Source: Xanthomonas euvesicatoria pv. euvesicatoria (GTDB lineage: Bacteria; Pseudomonadota; Gammaproteobacteria; Xanthomonadales; Xanthomonadaceae). Taken from it: a stretch of 64,000 nt of DNA. The translations under genes were made by a program, and so were the position numbers. The stretch spans positions 94,712 through 158,711 of the forward strand of contig NZ_JAJIUJ010000023.1 in NCBI RefSeq assembly GCF_020880415.1. Reading direction: 5' to 3'. This document shows, one piece after another, positions 46,550 to 57,304 of the stretch (positions are counted from its first letter, which is position 1; the number at the start of each line of letters is the position of its first letter). The notes below the pieces were generated by a model. That model was not told the DNA's origin. It saw only the letters and a program-made list of their open reading frames with translations, and did not search any database.

Positions 46550-47170
46550 TTGATTCCCTCTGCCACCGGCAACCCGCAGGTCCGCATCCGCAGCATCGAT
46601 GTGCTCTCGGACAATTGGTATGTGCTGCGCAAGGTCACGTTCGATTTCCAGCGCAAGGACGGCCGCTGGCAGACCTTGTCGCGCGAGGCCTACGATCGTG
46701 GCAATGGCGCCACCATTCTGCTGTACAGCCGCGCCAAGCAGACGGTGATGCTCACCCGCCAGTTCCGCCTGCCGACGCTGCTAAATGGCAACCCGGATGG
46801 CATGTTGATCGAAGCCTGTGCCGGCCTGCTCGACCAGGACGATGCGCTGACCTGCATCCGCAAGGAAACCGAAGAGGAAACCGGCTACCGGATCGACAAC
46901 GTGCGCAAGGTATTCGAGGCCTTCATGAGCCCTGGCTCGGTCACCGAACGCCTGTACTTTTTCGTCGGCGAATACGTCGACGGCGACAAGGTCAGCTGCG
47001 GCGGTGGACTCGAAGAAGACGGCGAAGAGATCGAAGTGCTGGAGCTGTCACTGGATGCAGCGCTGGCGATGATCGGCTCAGGGAAGATCGCCGATGCCAA
47101 GACCATCATGCTGTTGCAGTACGCCAAGTTGCATGGCGTGTTGGAGTCCGTTCACGCCAACACGCGGTAG
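46550..47170 (+). CDS. nudK: NUDIX hydrolase, GDP-mannose pyrophosphatase NudK-like
   Basis: A 206-residue Nudix hydrolase that by similarity to E. coli NudK (191 residues) hydrolyses GDP-mannose to GMP and mannose-1-phosphate. The Nudix box is in GLLDQDDALTCIRKETEEET, with the NudK spacing, followed by VFEAFMSPGSVTERLYFFVG. The start is a TTG at 46550 with a perfect AAGGAG seven bases upstream; the longer open frame beginning at 46427 has no comparable signal. Confidence 0.9.
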   Translation: MIPSATGNPQVRIRSIDVLSDNWYVLRKVTFDFQRKDGRWQTLSREAYDRGNGATILLYSRAKQTVMLTRQFRLPTLLNGNPDGMLIEACAGLLDQDDALTCIRKETEEETGYRIDNVRKVFEAFMSPGSVTERLYFFVGEYVDGDKVSCGGGLEEDGEEIEVLELSLDAALAMIGSGKIADAKTIMLLQYAKLHGVLESVHANTR

Positions 47171-47220
47171 CCCTTCACGGCGACGGTGTCATCGAGACGT
47201 GGCAGCGGCGATCAAGCAGA

Positions 47221-48726
47221 TCATCGCTTCCCGCCAAAAATGCTACCGAAGATGCCGCGCACGATCTGCTGCCCGATCTTGTTGCCCACCGTGCGCGAGG
47301 TCTGCTTGGCCATCGCTTCCAGCATGCCCTGGCGGCGGCGGGTGCCGAAGACCGCGTCCTTGACCGCCTGACCGAAGCCGCTGTCGTGCGCGTCGTCATC
47401 TTCGCGAGTGCGGGCAGGTGGGGCTGCGTTGTGTTCGGCGGCCTGTTCGACGCGGCGCGCCAGCAGTTCGGCAGCCGATTCGCGGTTGATCGCGGTGTCG
47501 TAGCGGGTGCCGACCGGGCTTGCCGCGCGCACCTGAGCGCGTTCGGTTTCGCTGATGGCGCCCATGCGGCAGCGCGGCGGTGCGATCAACGTCTGCTGTA
47601 CCGGCGCCGGCACGCCCTTGCCCTGCAGCGGCGACACCAGCGCCTCGCCGGTGCCCAGGCTGGAGATGGCGGTGGCGACATCGAGCTTGGGATTGCCGAC
47701 GAAGGTCTGCGCGGCAGTCTTGACCGCCTTCTGGTCGCGCGGCGTGTAGGCGCGCAACGCGTGCTGCACGCGGTTGCCGAGCTGGCCAAGGATATTGTCG
47801 GGAATGTCGTCGGGAAACTGCGAGCAGAAATACACGCCCACGCCCTTGGAACGAATGAGGCGCACCACCTGCTCGATGCGCTGCACCAGCGCCGCCGGCG
47901 CATCGTCGAACAGCAGGTGCGCCTCGTCGAAGACGAACACCAGTTTGGGTTCTTCCAGGTCGCCCACTTCGGACAAGCGTTCGAACAGTTCCGACAGCAG
48001 CCACAGCAGGAAGGTGGAATACAGCTTCGGCTTGAGCACCAATTGGTTGGCAGCCAGGATGCCGATCACGCCACGGCCATCCGGCGCGACGCGCATCAGT
48101 TCGGCCAGCTCCAGCGCAGGCTCACCGAAGAACTGTTCGCCGCCGTCCTGGGACAAACGCAGCAAGGCGCGCTGGATGGCGGCAACCGATTGGCTGGACA
48201 CCAGTCCGTAACTGGTGGAGAGCTCCTTGCGCTCTTCGACCACCAGCGCGAGCAGCGCGCGCAGGTCGTCCAGGTCCAGCAGCAGCAAGCCGCGGTCGTC
48301 GGCCAGCTTGAACACGATGTCGAGTACGCCGGACTGGGTGTCGTTGAGTTCCAGAATCCGGGCGAGCAGGGTGGGGCCCATCTCGCTGACCGTCGTACGT
48401 ACCGGGTGCCCCATCTGGCCATACAGGTCCCAGAACACCACCGGGTTGGCGGCCGGGGCGTAGTCGGTCATGCCCAAATCGTTGGCGCGCTGCAGCACGC
48501 CGGGCGCGCCATCGCCAGCCACGGCCAGGCCGGCGACATCGCCTTTCACGTCCGCCAGGAACACCGGAACGCCCAGCCGCGAGAAGCCTTCGGCCAGCGT
48601 CATCAAGCTCACGGTCTTGCCGGTCCCGGTGGCGCCGGCCACCAGCCCGTGGCGGTTGCCGAAGCGTCCTTCCAGCACTACAGGGATGTCGTCGGTGACG
48701 CCTTTGCCGAGCAGGAACGAGGCCAT
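47221..48726 (-). CDS. HerA/YjgR-like ATPase (DUF853)
   Basis: A 501-residue DUF853 protein, same length as E. coli YjgR (500), related to HerA-type DNA-pumping ATPases. Walker A is GLVAGATGTGKTVSLM near residue 35 and Walker B KLVFVFDEAHLLFDD near residue 245; the C-terminus (KIGQQIVRGIFGSIFGGKR) is the family's conserved tail. Function not established. Start at ATG 48726, preceded by a short leader; the frame upstream to 48906 is cysteine- and arginine-rich and unlikely. Confidence 0.9.
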   Translation of the reverse strand: MASFLLGKGVTDDIPVVLEGRFGNRHGLVAGATGTGKTVSLMTLAEGFSRLGVPVFLADVKGDVAGLAVAGDGAPGVLQRANDLGMTDYAPAANPVVFWDLYGQMGHPVRTTVSEMGPTLLARILELNDTQSGVLDIVFKLADDRGLLLLDLDDLRALLALVVEERKELSTSYGLVSSQSVAAIQRALLRLSQDGGEQFFGEPALELAELMRVAPDGRGVIGILAANQLVLKPKLYSTFLLWLLSELFERLSEVGDLEEPKLVFVFDEAHLLFDDAPAALVQRIEQVVRLIRSKGVGVYFCSQFPDDIPDNILGQLGNRVQHALRAYTPRDQKAVKTAAQTFVGNPKLDVATAISSLGTGEALVSPLQGKGVPAPVQQTLIAPPRCRMGAISETERAQVRAASPVGTRYDTAINRESAAELLARRVEQAAEHNAAPPARTREDDDAHDSGFGQAVKDAVFGTRRRQGMLEAMAKQTSRTVGNKIGQQIVRGIFGSIFGGKR

Positions 48727-49018
48727 TGCGCTGATCCGGTAGGAAAGGGCCGATTCTAGCGGGCAATCCCAGCGGGCAATGCCAACCGGCAACGCGGCAG
48801 ATCCTGGCAGGCAGGCTGGGTCGAACGGGCGACGCACGCACGCCGCGCGGCAGCCGCAGACGCACTCGATCGTTCGCGTCGGTGCGCCGGTTTGCAGGTA
48901 CTGCACGCATCGACCGCGCCCACCAAGCTAACGGCCCACTGACCCCGGTGGCCTCGCTGCCTTGCCCCGATGTTGCCCCGGCAGCTACCCTGCCTGCCTT
49001 TCCGCTGTACTGCCTACG

Positions 49019-50602
49019 ATGCCGCTCGCTCATTTTGGTTTGCGCCCATGGCCTGTCCTGGCTGTGGTGGCGCTGATGTCTGTCGTCCCCGCCGCCCACG
49101 CCATCTCCAAACGCGACACGGAGAAGGCCGCCGCGCTCGATGCGCGCATGGCCGCCGCCGAAAAGCGCTATCGCGATGCGCTGGTGCTGGTGAACAACTC
49201 CGACCCCAAGGGCACTGCCGAAGGCGATGCTGCGCTGGAGGACATGGAAGACATCATCGACGCCTGCATCAAGCAGCGTGGTTGCCTGGTGTCCAATCAG
49301 TTGGCCACCTACAAGCGCCTGCTCAAGGCGCGCGCCGATGCCGAGGCGCCGGCCGCCGAAGATCCGGAAGACGACGACACGCTGCTGCAAGCCGACCCGG
49401 ACCATCTGGGTCCGGCGTCGAACGGCGTGCCCGAGGCCGCGCGTGCCGCCACGCTGCTCAACGACCAGCGCCACGAATTCGACAAGATGGTGCAGTACAA
49501 CCCGGCCGTGCAGGCCGGTATCCGGCGCTGGCTCACCGATATGCGCCCGGCGCTGCTGACCAGCTACGAGAACTACAGCAACCTGCGCGGCGTGATGTGG
49601 CCGGAATGGCAGAAGCGCGGCCTTCCAGAAGCGCTGCTGTTCGGCATCATGGCCAAGGAATCCAACGGCAAGGTGCATGCCAGCTCGCGCGCTGGTGCCG
49701 CCGGGTTGATGCAGTTCATGCCCGCCACCGGACGTCGCTTCGGGCTGGGCCCGGACGGCACCGGCTTCGACACCCGCTTCGATGCACGCAGCGCCGCCGA
49801 AGCCAGCGCCGCCTACCTCAACGAACGCATGGCCGGACTCAACCGCAGCATCGAACTGGCACTGGCCGCCTACAACGGTGGCGAAGGCCGTGCCGCGCGC
49901 GTGTTCGCGCAGAGCGGCGGGCGCGGCTTCTGGGACCAGGACGTCTATAACCAGTTCCCGGCCGAAACCAAGGACTACGTGCCAATGGTGATCGCGGCGG
50001 CGTGGATCTTCCTGCACCCGCGTCAATACGGGGTGGACTTTCCCAAGCTCGATGCGCAGCCGGCCACGCTCAAGCTGGCCAAGTCGACCACCATCTACGA
50101 ACTCACCATCTGCCTAGGCAGCATGGGCACACGCGACGGCTACATGCGTGCGTTGCGCAATCTCAACCCACGTTACGAATCCGATGGCTGGATTCCGGCC
50201 GGCACGGTCATCAATGCCACCAACCGCATCGTCAACCTCTACACCCGTTACTGCGTCAATGGCCCGCGTGCGGATCTGGCGCGCACCCTGATCACCGCCG
50301 ATCTCAACAGCGCGATCGTGCGCAGCAGCAGCGCGCCCGAGTACGTGCCCAGCGTGGCGGTGGGCGATGTCAGCCAGATGGCCGGCGTCCCGACCACCGT
50401 CGCCACCGGTCAGCCGGCAGTGGCCAAGCCCAAGGCCAAGCAAGTGCGCAGCTACACCATCGCCAAGGGCGACACGCTCGGTCGCGTCGCGCAGAAGTAC
50501 CAATGCGAGATCAAGGAGCTGGCCAAGGCCAACGGCTTGAAAGCGCCGTCGTATGCGCTCAAGCCGGGGCAGAGCATCAGGTTGGCGGGGTGCGATCGCT
50601 GA
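49019..50602 (+). CDS. Lytic murein transglycosylase with LysM (MltD-like)
   Basis: A 527-residue exported lytic transglycosylase. Signal peptide (VLAVVALMSVVPAAHA), an N-terminal helical region, then an SLT domain with catalytic Glu in IMAKESNGKVHASSRAGAAG and the LMQFMPATGRRFG motif, and a C-terminal LysM peptidoglycan-binding repeat (YTIAKGDTLGRVAQKYQCEI). ATG 49019 gives MPLAHFGLRPW. It differs from MltD in having one LysM and no lipobox. Followed by repeats. Confidence 0.88.
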   Translation: MPLAHFGLRPWPVLAVVALMSVVPAAHAISKRDTEKAAALDARMAAAEKRYRDALVLVNNSDPKGTAEGDAALEDMEDIIDACIKQRGCLVSNQLATYKRLLKARADAEAPAAEDPEDDDTLLQADPDHLGPASNGVPEAARAATLLNDQRHEFDKMVQYNPAVQAGIRRWLTDMRPALLTSYENYSNLRGVMWPEWQKRGLPEALLFGIMAKESNGKVHASSRAGAAGLMQFMPATGRRFGLGPDGTGFDTRFDARSAAEASAAYLNERMAGLNRSIELALAAYNGGEGRAARVFAQSGGRGFWDQDVYNQFPAETKDYVPMVIAAAWIFLHPRQYGVDFPKLDAQPATLKLAKSTTIYELTICLGSMGTRDGYMRALRNLNPRYESDGWIPAGTVINATNRIVNLYTRYCVNGPRADLARTLITADLNSAIVRSSSAPEYVPSVAVGDVSQMAGVPTTVATGQPAVAKPKAKQVRSYTIAKGDTLGRVAQKYQCEIKELAKANGLKAPSYALKPGQSIRLAGCDR

Positions 50603-50641
50603 ACCGGGCGCTGGTGTGCGAGGCCTTGTGGGGAAGGCCTC

Positions 50642-50842
50642 GTCGCGGCCAGGTTCGCTGCTACGTTGGCAGCGAGCGCACGACAAGCCTGGTTGCTGTG
50701 GGAGCGGACCCGGTCGCAACCAAACCATCCAAACAGCCCGTTTTATGCCGGATGTTCTTCATCCGAGGCTGAGCAGGATGGCGTGCGCGTAGGGGCGGCG
50801 TATCACCGGAAACGCCTGGTCGCGGCCAGGTCCGCTCCTACG
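50642..50842. repeat. Cluster of REP-like elements between convergent genes
   Basis: Arms at 50642-50665 (GTCGCGGCCAGGTTCGCTGC), 50697-50717 (TGTGGGAGCGGACCCGGTCG) and 50818-50842 (GGTCGCGGCCAGGTCCGCTC, then CTACG) are alternating orientations of the GTAGGAGCGGACC-GGTCGCGA element also at 21519 and 42464. They fill the space between the transglycosylase gene and psd, whose stop codons face each other. Confidence 0.6.
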
Positions 50843-50858
50843 AGGGCGGCGTTGCACT

Positions 50859-51701
50859 TCACTGACGACGCGCGAGTGCCTGGCCAAGACGAACCGATGT
50901 TTCGGCCGCTAGTCTGCCATCGAGCCTGGCCACACCCGGCGGCAGCAACACGATGACGGTCGAGCCGTAATTGAACCTGGCCATCTCCGCGAACTTCTCC
51001 AGCACGATGCCCTTGCCGCGGTAGTCCTTGCGCGTGATGCGGTCGCCGTAGCGCGGAATCTCCACGCCGCTCCAGACCGTCTCCACGCCGGAGACCAGCA
51101 GTGCCCCCACCATCACCGAGGCCATCGGGCCGAAATCGGTGTCGAAGTGGCAGACCAGCCGCTCGTTGCGCGCGAACAGGCGCGGCACGTTGCGTACGGC
51201 GTCCGGGCCCACGCTGAACAGCCGCCCTGGCACGTGCACGGTCTCGCGCAGGGTGCCGGTCCACGGCATATGCACGCGGTGGTAGTCCTTGGGCGACAGA
51301 TACACGGTGGCGAACAGGCCGTCGTTGAACGGCGCCGCCGCGGCCTCGTCGCCAAGCAATTCTGCAGCAGTGAACGACTGCCCCTTGGCCTGGAAAATGC
51401 GGCCGTTCTCGATCGGGCCGAGCTGGCTGATGCGGCCGTCGGCGGGCATCAGCAACGCAGCCGGGTCGGCATCCGGCACGCGTGCGCCGGGCTTCAAGGC
51501 GCGGGTAAAGAACGCATTGAAGGTGGGATAGGCGCGCGGATCCGGCTCCTGTGCCTCGCTCAGGTCCACGCCGAACTTGCGTGTGACCGTGTCGATCAAC
51601 CACTGCTTGGTGGCGGGTCTATCCGAGTAGGCCAGCGCGCGCGCCAGCGAGGACAGCAACCGGTGCGGCAGCACGTAGGTCAGGGAAGTGACAAGACTCA
51701 C
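50859..51701 (-). CDS. psd: Phosphatidylserine decarboxylase proenzyme
   Basis: A 280-residue pyruvoyl-dependent decarboxylase that makes phosphatidylethanolamine at the inner membrane. Conserved [19 protein letters not shown] N-terminal block, [25 protein letters not shown], and the self-cleavage site [12 protein letters not shown] near residue 250, where the Ser forms the pyruvoyl group. The start is GTG at 51701, overlapping the stop codon of the Sco gene (GTGA), so the two are translationally coupled. Slightly shorter than E. coli Psd (322), normal for Xanthomonas. Confidence 0.94.
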   Translation of the reverse strand: MSLVTSLTYVLPHRLLSSLARALAYSDRPATKQWLIDTVTRKFGVDLSEAQEPDPRAYPTFNAFFTRALKPGARVPDADPAALLMPADGRISQLGPIENGRIFQAKGQSFTAAELLGDEAAAAPFNDGLFATVYLSPKDYHRVHMPWTGTLRETVHVPGRLFSVGPDAVRNVPRLFARNERLVCHFDTDFGPMASVMVGALLVSGVETVWSGVEIPRYGDRITRKDYRGKGIVLEKFAEMARFNYGSTVIVLLPPGVARLDGRLAAETSVRLGQALARRQ

Positions 51702-52348
51702 GGAGCGGTTACCTTGGTCAGCTGTTGGAGGTCGGCGGCAATCGCCTTCGGATCGAGCGGGGGGCGGATCAGCCCGGCCAGGCGGCCTTGCGGATCGAGC
51801 ACGGCAATGCCGGCGGAGTGGTCCATGCTGTAGTCGTTGGGATTTTGCGCATAGCCTTTGCCCGGGACCTTCTGGAACACGAAGCCCAGCGCGGTGGCGA
51901 AGCGCTCCAACGCCGGCACGTCCGCCGTGGCGGCCAGGGTGTCCTTGTGGAAGGCATGTGCGTACTCGCCCAGGCGCGCGGGCGGATCGCGCTGCGGGTC
52001 CACCGACACGAACAGCACGCGCGGGCGCAGGCCATCGGGAATGCTTTCCCATTGCTGTTGCGCCACTGCCAGATCGGTCAAGGTGGTGGGGCAGACATCG
52101 GGGCAGAACGTGAAGCCCAGAAACACCAGCGTCCAATGCCCCTTGAGTTCGCCGGGCACCAGCTGGGTGCCGTCGGACTGGCGCAGGCTGAATTGCGGCA
52201 GCGGGCGCGGCTGCGGATAAAAGGTGATGGTCTTGGTGGGCGGCCATGGCGAACTGGGCGCGCCGCCAAGGAACTTCTGGCCCAGCAACATCCCCAGGCC
52301 AGCGGCCAGGGCCACCAGCAGCACGATGCCGGTATTGCGATTGAACAT
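51698..52348 (-). CDS. SCO1/SenC family copper-binding protein
   Basis: A 216-residue membrane-anchored thioredoxin-fold protein of the Sco family, which delivers copper to the CuA site of cytochrome c oxidase or acts in redox defence. N-terminal anchor [16 protein letters not shown]; metal ligands CPDVC in [14 protein letters not shown] and His in [13 protein letters not shown]. It is the first gene of a two-gene unit with psd (four-base overlap). No oxidase genes lie nearby. Confidence 0.92.
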   Translation of the reverse strand: MFNRNTGIVLLVALAAGLGMLLGQKFLGGAPSSPWPPTKTITFYPQPRPLPQFSLRQSDGTQLVPGELKGHWTLVFLGFTFCPDVCPTTLTDLAVAQQQWESIPDGLRPRVLFVSVDPQRDPPARLGEYAHAFHKDTLAATADVPALERFATALGFVFQKVPGKGYAQNPNDYSMDHSAGIAVLDPQGRLAGLIRPPLDPKAIAADLQQLTKVTAP

Positions 52349-52393
52349 GGCGGTTTCCAGTGCAACGGACGCTCATGATACCGATCCGACCTC

Positions 52394-52399
52394 TATAAT
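52394..52399 (+). promoter_or_regulatory. Candidate -10 element (TATAAT) for prmB
   Basis: CCTCTATAATCG carries a perfect -10 hexamer 29 bases before the prmB start codon. No good -35 is visible at the right distance. Confidence 0.5.
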
Positions 52400-52428
52400 C
52401 GGGGGCCGATTCCTCTTTAGTTGTTGCC

Positions 52429-53355
52429 ATGACTGCCGCCGCGGCCGACGAACTGCACACCATCATCGACCTGATCCGCTACGGCACCAGCCGTTTCAAC
52501 GCAGCCGGTCTGACCTTCGGCCACAGCTACGACAATGCGTTGGACGAAGCCACCCAGCTGGTCCTGCACAGCCTGCATCTGCCGCACGATCTGGGCCCGG
52601 CCTACGGCCAGGCGCGCTTGCTGCGCTCGGAAAAAGAGCAGGTGCTTGGTCTGTTCGAGCGCCGCATCACCGAGCGCGTGCCGGCCGCTTACCTCACCGG
52701 CGAGGCCTGGTTTGCAGGCCTGAGTTTCAAGAGCGATGCGCGCGCCCTGGTGCCGCGTTCGCCGATCGCCGAATTGATCGAAGCCGGCTTCGAGCCCTGG
52801 CTGGGCGGGCGCGAAGTGACCCGCGCGCTGGACCTGTGCACCGGTTCGGGCTGCATCGCCATCGCGATGGGCCACTACAACCCGCAGTGGGATGTGGACG
52901 GCGTGGACATCAGCGACGATGCGCTGGCGCTGGCCGCAGAAAACAAGGCGCGCCTGCATGCCGACAATGTCACCTTGCTCAAGTCGGACCTGTTCAACGG
53001 TCTGGGCGGTCGCCAGTACGACCTGATCGTCACCAACCCGCCGTACGTCACCAACGAGGAAACCGACGCGCTGCCGCAGGAGTATTCCTACGAGCCCGAA
53101 CTCGGCCTGCGCGCCGGCGACGATGGCCTGGACCTGGTGTTGAAGATCCTGCGCGATGCGCCGCAGCACCTGAGCGAAGACGGCTTGCTGATCTGCGAAG
53201 TGGGCGAGTCCGAGCAGCACCTGGTCAAGCTGCTGCCGGAAGTGGATCTGGCCTGGGTCGAGTTCAAGGTCGGGCAGATGGGCATCTTCGCCGTGGAATG
53301 CCGCGAATTGATCGCCCACGGTGCCCGCATCGCCGAGCTGGCCGCGCAGCGATGA
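52429..53355 (+). CDS. prmB: Ribosomal protein L3 N5-glutamine methyltransferase
   Basis: A 308-residue class I methyltransferase that modifies a glutamine of ribosomal protein L3. SAM motif [16 protein letters not shown] near residue 138 and the NPPY catalytic motif ([11 protein letters not shown]) that marks amide/amine methyltransferases; [20 protein letters not shown] favours PrmB over the release factor enzyme PrmC. E. coli PrmB has 310 residues. ATG 52429. aroC begins 10 bases after its stop codon, as in many gammaproteobacteria. Confidence 0.95.
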   Translation: MTAAAADELHTIIDLIRYGTSRFNAAGLTFGHSYDNALDEATQLVLHSLHLPHDLGPAYGQARLLRSEKEQVLGLFERRITERVPAAYLTGEAWFAGLSFKSDARALVPRSPIAELIEAGFEPWLGGREVTRALDLCTGSGCIAIAMGHYNPQWDVDGVDISDDALALAAENKARLHADNVTLLKSDLFNGLGGRQYDLIVTNPPYVTNEETDALPQEYSYEPELGLRAGDDGLDLVLKILRDAPQHLSEDGLLICEVGESEQHLVKLLPEVDLAWVEFKVGQMGIFAVECRELIAHGARIAELAAQR

Positions 53356-53365
53356 GCCTGCGCGC

Positions 53366-54469
53366 ATGAGTGCCAATTCGTTCGGCAAGCTGTTCACTGT
53401 CACCACCTTCGGCGAGTCGCACGGGCCGGCGATCGGTTGCGTCGTCGACGGCTGCCCTCCCGGCCTGGAGCTCGCGCCGGAAGAGTTCACCCACGATCTG
53501 CAGCGCCGCGCTAGCGGCAAGAGCCGGCACACCTCGGCGCGCCGCGAGGCCGACGAGATCGAGATCCTGTCCGGCGTGTACGAAGGCCGTACCACCGGCA
53601 CGCCGATCGGCTTGCTGATCCGCAATACCGATCAGCGCAGCAAGGACTACAGCAACATCGCCCAGCAGTTCCGTCCCGGCCATGCCGATTACACCTACTG
53701 GCAGAAGTACGGCATTCGCGATCCTCGCGGCGGCGGGCGTTCGTCGGCGCGCGAAACCACCATGCGCGTGGCCGCCGGCGTGATCGCCAAGAAGTGGCTC
53801 AAGCAGCGCTATGGCGTGCTGGTGCGCGGTTTCCTGTCGCAGCTGGGCCAGATCCGTCCCGCTGGTTTCGATTGGGATGCGGTGGAAGACAACCCGTTCT
53901 TCTGGCCGCATGCGGCGCAGGTGCCGGAGCTGGAAACCTACATGGACGCGCTGCGCAAATCCGGCGACTCGGTCGGTGCGCGCGTGGACGTGGTGGCCGG
54001 CGGCGTTCCGGCAGGCTGGGGCGAGCCGATCTACGGCAAGCTCGATGCCGAACTTGCGGCGGCGTTGATGAGCATCAATGCGGTCAAGGGCGTGGAGATC
54101 GGCGACGGCTTCGCCAGCGCGGCGCAGAAGGGTACCGAACACCGCGACCTGATCACCCCGGAAGGCTTTCTCAGCAACCATGCCGGCGGCATCCTGGGCG
54201 GTATTTCCACTGGCCAGGCGGTCACTGCTTCGATGGTGCTCAAGCCCACTTCCAGCCTGCGCCTGCCCGGCGCGACGGTGGATGCCGATGGCAGCGTGGT
54301 CGATGTCATCACCACCGGCCGGCACGACCCGTGCGTGGGCATCCGCGCCACCCCGATCGCCGAGGCGATGATGGCGCTGGTGCTGATGGACCAGGCGTTG
54401 CGCCATCGTGCCCAGTGCGGCGATGTGGGCGAGGTGTCGCCGCGCATTCCCGGTCAGGTCGATGTCTGA
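53366..54469 (+). CDS. aroC: Chorismate synthase
   Basis: A 367-residue chorismate synthase, last step of the shikimate pathway, converting EPSP to chorismate with reduced FMN. Signature motifs [38 protein letters not shown] and [17 protein letters not shown] are intact, and the C-terminus carries [20 protein letters not shown] 53366. It overlaps the 2-hydroxyacid dehydrogenase gene by eight bases and follows prmB closely. Confidence 0.98.
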   Translation: MSANSFGKLFTVTTFGESHGPAIGCVVDGCPPGLELAPEEFTHDLQRRASGKSRHTSARREADEIEILSGVYEGRTTGTPIGLLIRNTDQRSKDYSNIAQQFRPGHADYTYWQKYGIRDPRGGGRSSARETTMRVAAGVIAKKWLKQRYGVLVRGFLSQLGQIRPAGFDWDAVEDNPFFWPHAAQVPELETYMDALRKSGDSVGARVDVVAGGVPAGWGEPIYGKLDAELAAALMSINAVKGVEIGDGFASAAQKGTEHRDLITPEGFLSNHAGGILGGISTGQAVTASMVLKPTSSLRLPGATVDADGSVVDVITTGRHDPCVGIRATPIAEAMMALVLMDQALRHRAQCGDVGEVSPRIPGQVDV

Positions 54470-55535
54470 CGGACGTCGTCCCAGGGTGTGGGTGAGCCAG
54501 CCGCTGTTCGACGATGTCGTCGCGCAGCTGGGCGAGCATTTCGAGCTGACCACCACGCAGCGCGTCAGCGCATATTCGCCGGCCGAGCTGGCCGCGCAAC
54601 TGGCACCGTTGGACGGCGCCCTGATCACCCTCAACGAGCGCATCGGCGCGGCCGAAATCGCCGCCGCGCCGCAGCTGCGCGCCATCGCCAATGTCGGCGT
54701 GGGCTACAACAATCTCGACATCGACGCCTTGAGCGCGGCCGGCATCCTGGCCAGCAACACGCCGGACGTGCTTACCGAAACCACGGCCGATCTCGGCTTT
54801 GCGTTGCTGATGGCCACCGCGCGCCGCATCACCGAATCCGAGCGCTGGCTGCGCGACGGGCAGTGGGGGCAATGGTCGTTCAAGACCATGCTCGGCGCCG
54901 ATATCCACGGCAGCACGCTCGGCATCCTGGGCATGGGACGCATTGGCCAAGGCATCGCCCGGCGCGGTGCGCACGGTTTCGGCATGCGCGTGCTGTACCA
55001 CAACCGCAGCCCGTTGCCGGCCGCTACCGAACAGGCGCTGGGCGCACGGTATGTGGATTTCGAGACGTTGCTGGCGCAGTCCGATCACCTGGTGCTGGTA
55101 TTGCCGTACACCAGGGACTCTCACCACATCATCGATGCCGCGGCGTTGGGCAAGATGCGCGCCACCGCCACGCTGGTGAACATCGCCCGCGGTGGCATCG
55201 TCGATGAGCTGGCATTGGCCGATGCGCTGGCCAACGGCCGCCTGGCCGGTGCCGGCCTGGATGTCTACGAAGGCGAGCCGCATGTGCGTCCGGAGCTGCT
55301 GGCGCTGAACAACGTGGTGCTCACCCCGCACATCGGCAGCGCCAGCCTGGCCACGCGCCGCGCGATGGTGCAACTGGCGGTGGACAACCTGATCGCTGCG
55401 CTGGGCAAGGGCCCGCATGCCGGCAACCCGCCGAGCGCGCTCAACGCCGATGCAGTTGCCGCTGCCAAACGTGGCGGCACCGGCGTGGATGCGAAAGAAA
55501 CCGGCGTCACCGGCAGCATTTCGACCAAACGATAG
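54462..55535 (+). CDS. D-isomer-specific 2-hydroxyacid dehydrogenase
   Basis: A 357-residue NAD(P)-dependent dehydrogenase of the glyoxylate/hydroxypyruvate reductase (GhrB-like) type. NAD motif [17 protein letters not shown] near residue 147, catalytic Arg in [13 protein letters not shown], Glu in [13 protein letters not shown] and His in LTPHIGSAS. It overlaps the end of aroC by eight bases and precedes asd. In some pseudomonads pdxB, a related dehydrogenase, sits next to asd; this protein lacks the longer PdxB C-terminal domain, so the physiological substrate is open. Confidence 0.88.
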   Translation: MSDGRRPRVWVSQPLFDDVVAQLGEHFELTTTQRVSAYSPAELAAQLAPLDGALITLNERIGAAEIAAAPQLRAIANVGVGYNNLDIDALSAAGILASNTPDVLTETTADLGFALLMATARRITESERWLRDGQWGQWSFKTMLGADIHGSTLGILGMGRIGQGIARRGAHGFGMRVLYHNRSPLPAATEQALGARYVDFETLLAQSDHLVLVLPYTRDSHHIIDAAALGKMRATATLVNIARGGIVDELALADALANGRLAGAGLDVYEGEPHVRPELLALNNVVLTPHIGSASLATRRAMVQLAVDNLIAALGKGPHAGNPPSALNADAVAAAKRGGTGVDAKETGVTGSISTKR

Positions 55536-55618
55536 GGAACCTCCGCGGCCAGCGTTGGAGGTTCCCCGAACCCAGCGCGCAGTGCTTCCTCATTTCCCCT
55601 TTCGATAAAGACAAACTC

Positions 55619-56644
<1,026 letters not shown>

Positions 56645-57304
56645 GCAGCACGACAAAGACGACCGCGCAGCCGCCATGCGTGCGCGCGGCCGGCGCCTGG
56701 TGCAGCAGGCGTCACCCGGCCACTGCGATGCTGAGCGCGCCGTTCGCGCCTGCATGGGGACGGCTCGCGACGTGCGGTTGGCGCTCTCAACCGCCGTGCA
56801 CGTGCTGGAGCATGCCGGCGCGCGGTGATGCTTCCCAGAGAGGCGCACCGCGCGCAAGCGCTCCGGCAGGGTGCGCACCGACACATGGAACGTCGGCTCG
56901 ATTCTCAACCGAATTCCACCTCAACCGAATTCCACCTGCAGGCGCGCTGTCCACCGCGTGCCTGCGGGCATGCGCACGTGCGCGTATCGCCTCATGTGGC
57001 ATTGGAGGACCTTGCAGCTTGCAGTGCGCAGACCTGTCGCCAGCCGCTTGCACACACTCCGTTGCCTGCTCAGGCGACACGCCATTGGCGCCATGTCATG
57101 GCATCCCGCAGCGCGTGACTTTGCACCACGCAATCTGCCGACAGGCCGTTGCGCGCTTGAGACCTCGCGCAGTGAGAGCGCCCATCAGCACTTGCCGGTT
57201 TGCATTGGCCACGCATGCATGCCGCACTGCGGCAGTGTCGCTGGCACAGCGCTCTGCATCACGGCGCCGACTTTTTCGCTCATCCAGCGGCTATATTGAT
57301 GCCC
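56645..57304. other. Long intergenic region between asd and fimV
   Basis: About 650 bases without a convincing gene: the open frames here overlap in several phases and show no family. It contains the 16-bp tandem repeat at 56905-56936. The length could accommodate an unrecognised small RNA or a regulated fimV leader, but I see no direct evidence. Confidence 0.5.
56905..56936. repeat. Two tandem copies of TCAACCGAATTCCACC
   Basis: The 16-bp unit TCAACCGAATTCCACC is repeated twice without a gap upstream of fimV. Confidence 0.7.

Noticed and set aside
46459..48759. Plus-strand open frame of 766 codons over nudK and the YjgR gene
   Set aside because: Both overlapped genes are clearly real; the frame has no family resemblance.
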